Below, one piece after another: positions 60,949 to 64,000 of a stretch of 64,000 bases of DNA. The translations under genes were made by a program, and so were the position numbers. Within the stretch, counting starts at the first letter, position 1. Every line of letters starts with the position of its first letter. Source of the stretch: an uncultured Clostridia bacterium. Its GTDB lineage: Bacteria; Bacillota; Clostridia; Christensenellales; UBA1242. The DNA lies in the NCBI GenBank assembly GCA_934748015.1, contig CAKVHF010000002.1, forward strand, positions 202,386 to 266,385, read 5' to 3'. The notes beneath the pieces are model-generated. The model was given only the letters and a program-made list of their open reading frames with translations, did not search any database and was not told where the DNA came from.

Positions 60949-60966
60949 TTACATAAGAAGGAATGT

Positions 60967-61695
60967 ATGAGTAAATTAAAAGAATTTTTTAAATCATTTA
61001 CACCATATCAGATAATATATCTTAGTATGGTTATTGTTATGGTTATTTTGTTTAGCATATTTTTGCCAGACGAGATGCTGGAGGATATGTCTAATCCGCT
61101 GGTAGTCACTTGTTCCATAATCGCAGTAATTGCCAATCCAATATGTGAGTTGCTTATTTCCAAGCAAAGTAGATGGAATTTTATTTTGTCCATTGTGTGC
61201 ATTGAGGTTACTGAGTCTATACTATATTTTTCGCTTGGGTACTATAGTGTGGCTCTTGTGTCTATAATATTTTGGATACCAATAGATATTGCTAGTTTTG
61301 TTAATTGGACTAAGCACCCAGATGCTAAGGACGAGATAGTTACAGAGGTTAAGAGGCTTACTTGGTGGCAGGATATATTGATGTTGCTGGGTATCCTTGC
61401 ATTTGGATTTGGTGTAGGTTATATTCTTACTCTTATTCCTGGGGCTGAAGATACATATCCAGATGCATTTGTTAGTGCAGTTGGCATGGCCAATGGCATA
61501 TTATTACTGCTAAGATACAACGAACAATGGATTGCATGGATAATAACATTGATCTTGGATGCAGTGTTATATATTATCAGTGGAAGTTATATTATGTTGA
61601 TAACCGTTTTTGCAATGATGGTCAACACGATCTATGGCTTTGTTAAATGGCTAATATATATTAAACATCATGAAAAAGAGCAGAAGCAAGAATAA
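60967..61695 (+). CDS. PnuC-type nicotinamide riboside/NMN transporter (probable)
   Basis: 242 residues, seven or eight membrane helices; AGAAGGA precedes the ATG. The C-terminal half has the PnuC pattern FWIPIDIASFVNWTKHPD, LLLLRYNEQWIAWIITLILDAVLYI and an N-W / R-x-x-E-Q-W pair that lines the substrate path in PnuC facilitators for vitamin B3/B1/B2 precursors. The likely role is uptake of an NAD precursor; the exact vitamin cannot be told. No NadR kinase is nearby. Monocistronic: its own promoter before, and a terminator that overlaps the last codons. Confidence 0.75.
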   Translation: MSKLKEFFKSFTPYQIIYLSMVIVMVILFSIFLPDEMLEDMSNPLVVTCSIIAVIANPICELLISKQSRWNFILSIVCIEVTESILYFSLGYYSVALVSIIFWIPIDIASFVNWTKHPDAKDEIVTEVKRLTWWQDILMLLGILAFGFGVGYILTLIPGAEDTYPDAFVSAVGMANGILLLLRYNEQWIAWIITLILDAVLYIISGSYIMLITVFAMMVNTIYGFVKWLIYIKHHEKEQKQE

Positions 61696-61717
61696 CTTGC
61701 CTGCTCTTAATTTTTTT
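61675..61717 (+). terminator. terminator overlapping the end of the pnuC-like gene
   Basis: AAGAGCAG / CTGCTCTT outer and GCAAG / CTTGC inner stem, then T7. The left arm and loop encode the last residues and stop codon of the transporter. The 170 bases up to the minus-strand gene's stop hold nothing else I can support. Confidence 0.85.
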
Positions 61718-61887
61718 GTTTTATGCGATGTAATGAAATACAGATATATTCCTATATTTAGCCCATTTTGTTGTGTTTGAATAACACTGGCAAAAAGGCT
61801 TTTAAAAAGTTTATTTTTGTTGTTATTATTGATAACGTTGTTATTGTTTTTTATAGTTCTTTGGGGGAAATTTTTAAGCAAAAGTGC

Positions 61888-62442
61888 TTAGTCTTTTTGC
61901 CAATTAACTTTTGTTATGGTGATTTGTTTTATAACTGCGTGAGGGTAGTTTGCCTTGATATTATCAATGCTAGAGGCCTCAAAATTGATATCGCCAAATG
62001 TTTCTACGATGGTCGCAAGTAAGTCTTTTGCCATGTATTCTGCATCCAACAATCCTTCGCCATAGGTTTCATATCCTTCTAGGTCGGGAAATATTACATT
62101 GATATATTTGTTGTCGTCTGGGTCTATGGTGAAGACTGCGGGGTAGGAGTAAGTTTTGTATAAGCATTTTTTGTCGTTCTTTCTGCTTTCTATTTCGACT
62201 ACAATGTTTTGCACAATATCTTTGCTGTATGATGTAGATATAACGTTAAGTGAGCTGGGTTGGGTATTGATTGCATTATATCTGTTGCAAGAGTATGAAT
62301 TTATTAACTCTTTTTTGCCGTTTGTAATTGCTTCTTCAATGGTTTTGCCATGTGCTGAGCAAAATATCAAGTCTGGAAAAAATAAGCGATAATCTTGGCT
62401 AGTTTCATCATATTGTATTACTGCTGGATATTGTATTTGCAT
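61888..62442 (-). CDS. tandem HicB-like domain protein (orphan)
   Basis: 184 residues with two copies of the HicB fold: YPAVIQYDETSQDYRLFFPDLIFCSAHGKTIEEAITNGKKEL (about 5-47) and YPAVFTIDPDDNKYINVIFPDLEGYETYGEGLLDAEYMAKDLL (about 99-141), each with the F-P-D-L core and the G-x-T/G-x-x-E-A helix. HicB normally neutralises the HicA RNase toxin, but no HicA gene (about 60 residues) lies on either side and no DNA-binding domain is attached. Such lone HicB-like proteins are frequent in Clostridia and may have another role. AAAGGGA lies upstream of the ATG at a rather long spacing. Confidence 0.75.
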   Translation of the reverse strand: MQIQYPAVIQYDETSQDYRLFFPDLIFCSAHGKTIEEAITNGKKELINSYSCNRYNAINTQPSSLNVISTSYSKDIVQNIVVEIESRKNDKKCLYKTYSYPAVFTIDPDDNKYINVIFPDLEGYETYGEGLLDAEYMAKDLLATIVETFGDINFEASSIDNIKANYPHAVIKQITITKVNWQKD

Positions 62443-62780
62443 AAGTAATGATATCCCTTTTCTTGCTTAAATTGTGTTAATATAAGAGTAGCACATAAGC
62501 GACTTTTTGCAAAGTAATTAGTTTATTTTTTTTTGCTAAACATGTTTTTTATACATTTGTTACCAATATTTTTAATATCATAATATAGTGATTTGTTAAT
62601 TATGATATTTATTTTTTTTAAGTGAGTATAGTCATATTTGTTAGCGATATGGCGTATGCTTTTTGGGGGAATAATAGTTGTAAAATATCTTTTAAAAATT
62701 TCTCTTGTTGTGTTTAATTTGACTAAGTATATGGGCGAGTGATATTATCTTTTAAGTAAGATATTTTTGCGGGGTGTAGT
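62443..62780. other. 338-bp gene-free AT-rich region with a terminator-like inverted repeat
   Basis: A perfect 11-bp inverted repeat, AATATCATAAT / ATTATGATATT (62574-62584 and 62599-62609), is followed by T-rich sequence to 62618. There is no transcript from the left to end (the neighbour runs the other way), so its role is unclear; it might close a small RNA begun near 62480. No other gene or strong promoter is seen. Confidence 0.45.
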
Positions 62781-63233
62781 ATGGCAAAAAACAATGATTA
62801 TGATTACGATAAAGAAAACGAAAAAATCCAAGAAGTGATGAGATTTTGGAAGAAAAATTATCCTATGTGCTATGACATAATGGTGGATGTAGAGGACGAT
62901 TATGACGGCTATGGTGTTGTTGGAATATATAGGCTTATTACCGCTGGGCTTATTGATCCTATTATGGAAGAATTTTTGGACAATATGTCTGTTAAGGGAA
63001 GAACCAGAGATAGAGCGGTGAATGACTTAGCAAAACTTTTGGTGATATACAATAAGTTTTTTGAGACTTTTGTAGACAGATTTGAGGTTGATGGCAAGAA
63101 TGGATTGGTTAAAGCAACCGAATATTTTTTTGATGGTATAATTAACTTTTATGGCAAAGAAAGACACATGTTTGAAGCGATTTTGCCAGAGGGTAGCGTC
63201 AAGCAGTTGTATTATAATTATTTACATAAATAG
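62781..63233 (+). CDS. conserved-looking cytoplasmic protein of unknown function
   Basis: 150 residues; GCGGGGTG lies eight bases before the ATG. Helical and acidic at the start (NNDYDYDKENEKIQEVMRFWKKNYPMCYDIMVDVEDDYDGYG), then aromatic-rich helices (LAKLLVIYNKFFETFVDRFEVDG, TEYFFDGIINFYGKERHMF). No signal peptide, membrane helix or known motif. The two tyrosine/aspartate clusters are distinctive. Function unknown; a single-gene unit. Confidence 0.6.
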   Translation: MAKNNDYDYDKENEKIQEVMRFWKKNYPMCYDIMVDVEDDYDGYGVVGIYRLITAGLIDPIMEEFLDNMSVKGRTRDRAVNDLAKLLVIYNKFFETFVDRFEVDGKNGLVKATEYFFDGIINFYGKERHMFEAILPEGSVKQLYYNYLHK

Positions 63234-63324
63234 TCATGATCGATTGCAGTAACATAACTCCATTATTGCATATTCTTTGGACTTATGCAAAATGTATAAA
63301 AATCGCTAAATAAAGGAAAAAATA

Positions 63325-63786
63325 ATGATTATTCCATTTGATAAAAGTAGATTAGAAGCAAAAGAAAAAACAAATGAAAATACAGAATGGAAAGACTATA
63401 TTTTGGTTGACGATCATGGTAAAATTGTAGCCGATCAAAAAAGACAACAGATTGTAGAAACGATTAATAGTTGCATAGAGTCGGATAATATGTCACCAGA
63501 TGTTTTGATCAAATTTACTGCAGATATAGTCAATGAATTTTTGACCAAATGTTTAGACAAAGTGGGTGTAAAAATCTTTGATGCGGATGACGGTAAGGAA
63601 CTTTTTGAACAATTGCAAGATGTGAAGTCGTTTTATATTATTTGCGTAGTAGAAGGTGGAGAGAATTCGACTTTGATGGATATACTGATGCTTGATAAAC
63701 CGTTTTTGAGCGATATTCCTATAGCAGTCAAGATGTGTAACACATTGCCTAAAGCATATAGGGTAACAGCATTTTATTCGCTTTAG
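63325..63786 (+). CDS. unknown small protein
   Basis: 153 residues; AAAGGAAAAAATA lies before the ATG. The first half is charged and helical (SRLEAKEKTNENTEWKDYILVDDHGKIVADQKRQQIVETINSCIE), with DDHGKIVAD as a short beta hairpin. The second half alternates helix and strand (VKIFDADDGKELFEQLQDVKSFYIICVVEGGENSTLMDILMLDKPF). No membrane or export signal; no family recognised. It follows another unknown gene by 91 bases and precedes the tRNA. Confidence 0.6.
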   Translation: MIIPFDKSRLEAKEKTNENTEWKDYILVDDHGKIVADQKRQQIVETINSCIESDNMSPDVLIKFTADIVNEFLTKCLDKVGVKIFDADDGKELFEQLQDVKSFYIICVVEGGENSTLMDILMLDKPFLSDIPIAVKMCNTLPKAYRVTAFYSL

Positions 63787-63829
63787 TTCGTTTTTTTGAT
63801 ATAAAATAATTTTTTTGTGGCAAATATTA

Positions 63830-63858
63830 TTGACAATAGGGTATAATTATAGTATATT
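63830..63858 (+). promoter_or_regulatory. tRNA-Ser promoter
   Basis: TTGACA (63830-63835), a 17-bp spacer and TATATT (63853-63858). It leaves a 5' leader of about 45 bases that contains TGATCG / CGATCA inverted repeats, to be removed by RNase P. Confidence 0.8.
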
Positions 63859-63911
63859 ATTATCACATTTGATCGGATTATTCGGGTCAAATGCGATCAT
63901 ATAAATAATGT

Positions 63912-63999
63912 GGAGAGTTGGCTGAGCGGTCGAAAGCGGCGGTCTTGAAAACCGTTGAAGTGAGAGCTTCCTGGGGTTCGAATCCCTAACTCTCCGCCA
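63912..63999 (+). tRNA. tRNA-Ser (UGA)
   Basis: A complete 88-base tRNA with encoded CCA. Acceptor GGAGAGT / ACTCTCC, discriminator G, anticodon stem GCGGT / ACCGT with loop CTTGAAA (anticodon TGA), the long variable arm GAAG / GCTTC typical of serine tRNAs, and the T-loop GGTTCGAATCC. Confidence 0.97.
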
Positions 64000-64000
64000 G

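Noticed and set aside
60918..60966. Riboswitch before the pnuC-like gene
   Set aside because: Only about 12-20 leader bases fit between the promoter and the start codon, too few for any known NAD, TPP or preQ1 aptamer.
61768..62022. Plus-strand 84-residue frame near the HicB-like gene
   Set aside because: Most of it lies antisense to the clear HicB-like coding region; hydrophobic low-complexity translation and no ribosome binding site.

Overview
The window is AT-rich DNA from a spore-forming, Gram-positive-type bacterium, most likely an uncultivated Clostridia-like Bacillota. The evidence is a spoIIE gene with a Spo0A-box-like site upstream, a mur/fts cell-wall and division cluster, AGGAGG-type ribosome binding sites, sigma-A promoters with 17-bp spacers, and many intrinsic terminators. 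There are no rRNA genes and no CRISPR array; one tRNA gene (Ser, UGA) lies at the right edge.

Left (1-13.5 kb): the 3' part of one giant surface-protein gene (more than 4,490 codons, open at the left edge), built from dozens of Gly-Gly-Ile-Val-Gly repeats. 13.7-15.8 kb: a single-gene unit for an HExxH metallopeptidase-like protein, convergent with a CwlD-type amidase.

15.9-34.1 kb: a phage-derived region. Its first part (P27-type small terminase, ParB-like, methyltransferase-like and radical-SAM genes) is visibly more AT-rich than its surroundings. Next come two membrane-anchored SH3-type proteins on the minus strand, flanking a sigma-region-4-like regulator whose upstream region carries a LexA-type box, tandem Spo0A-type boxes and twin palindromes. 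Then follows a P22/podovirus-like head module: large terminase, portal, scaffold, capsid, connector, gp10-like hub, coiled-coil protein and two holin-like proteins. No integrase, repressor, replication gene, tape measure or same-strand lysin is visible. Together with host-like composition, this suggests a domesticated or degenerate element, possibly tied to sporulation or SOS control.

34.1-48 kb: host envelope genes. These include multi-pass membrane proteins, two proteins with the same signal-anchor plus beta-domain design, a candidate small RNA with a perfect consensus promoter, an Ig-like lipoprotein, a guanylate kinase fused to a ParB-like tail, a G11 tract near a BspA-type leucine-rich surface protein, a divergent Ca2+ ATPase / Ca2+ exchanger pair, and an M1 aminopeptidase lipoprotein.

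48-60.8 kb: spoIIE, murE, mraY, murD, ftsW, murA, ftsQ, an ftsA-like gene with degenerate nucleotide motifs, and ftsZ. The cluster is cut into several transcription units by terminators. It makes lipid-linked peptidoglycan precursors, exports and polymerises them at the septum, and builds the Z-ring; SpoIIE would link that machinery to sporulation. 60.9-64 kb: a PnuC-type transporter, an orphan tandem HicB-like protein, two unknown proteins and tRNA-Ser.
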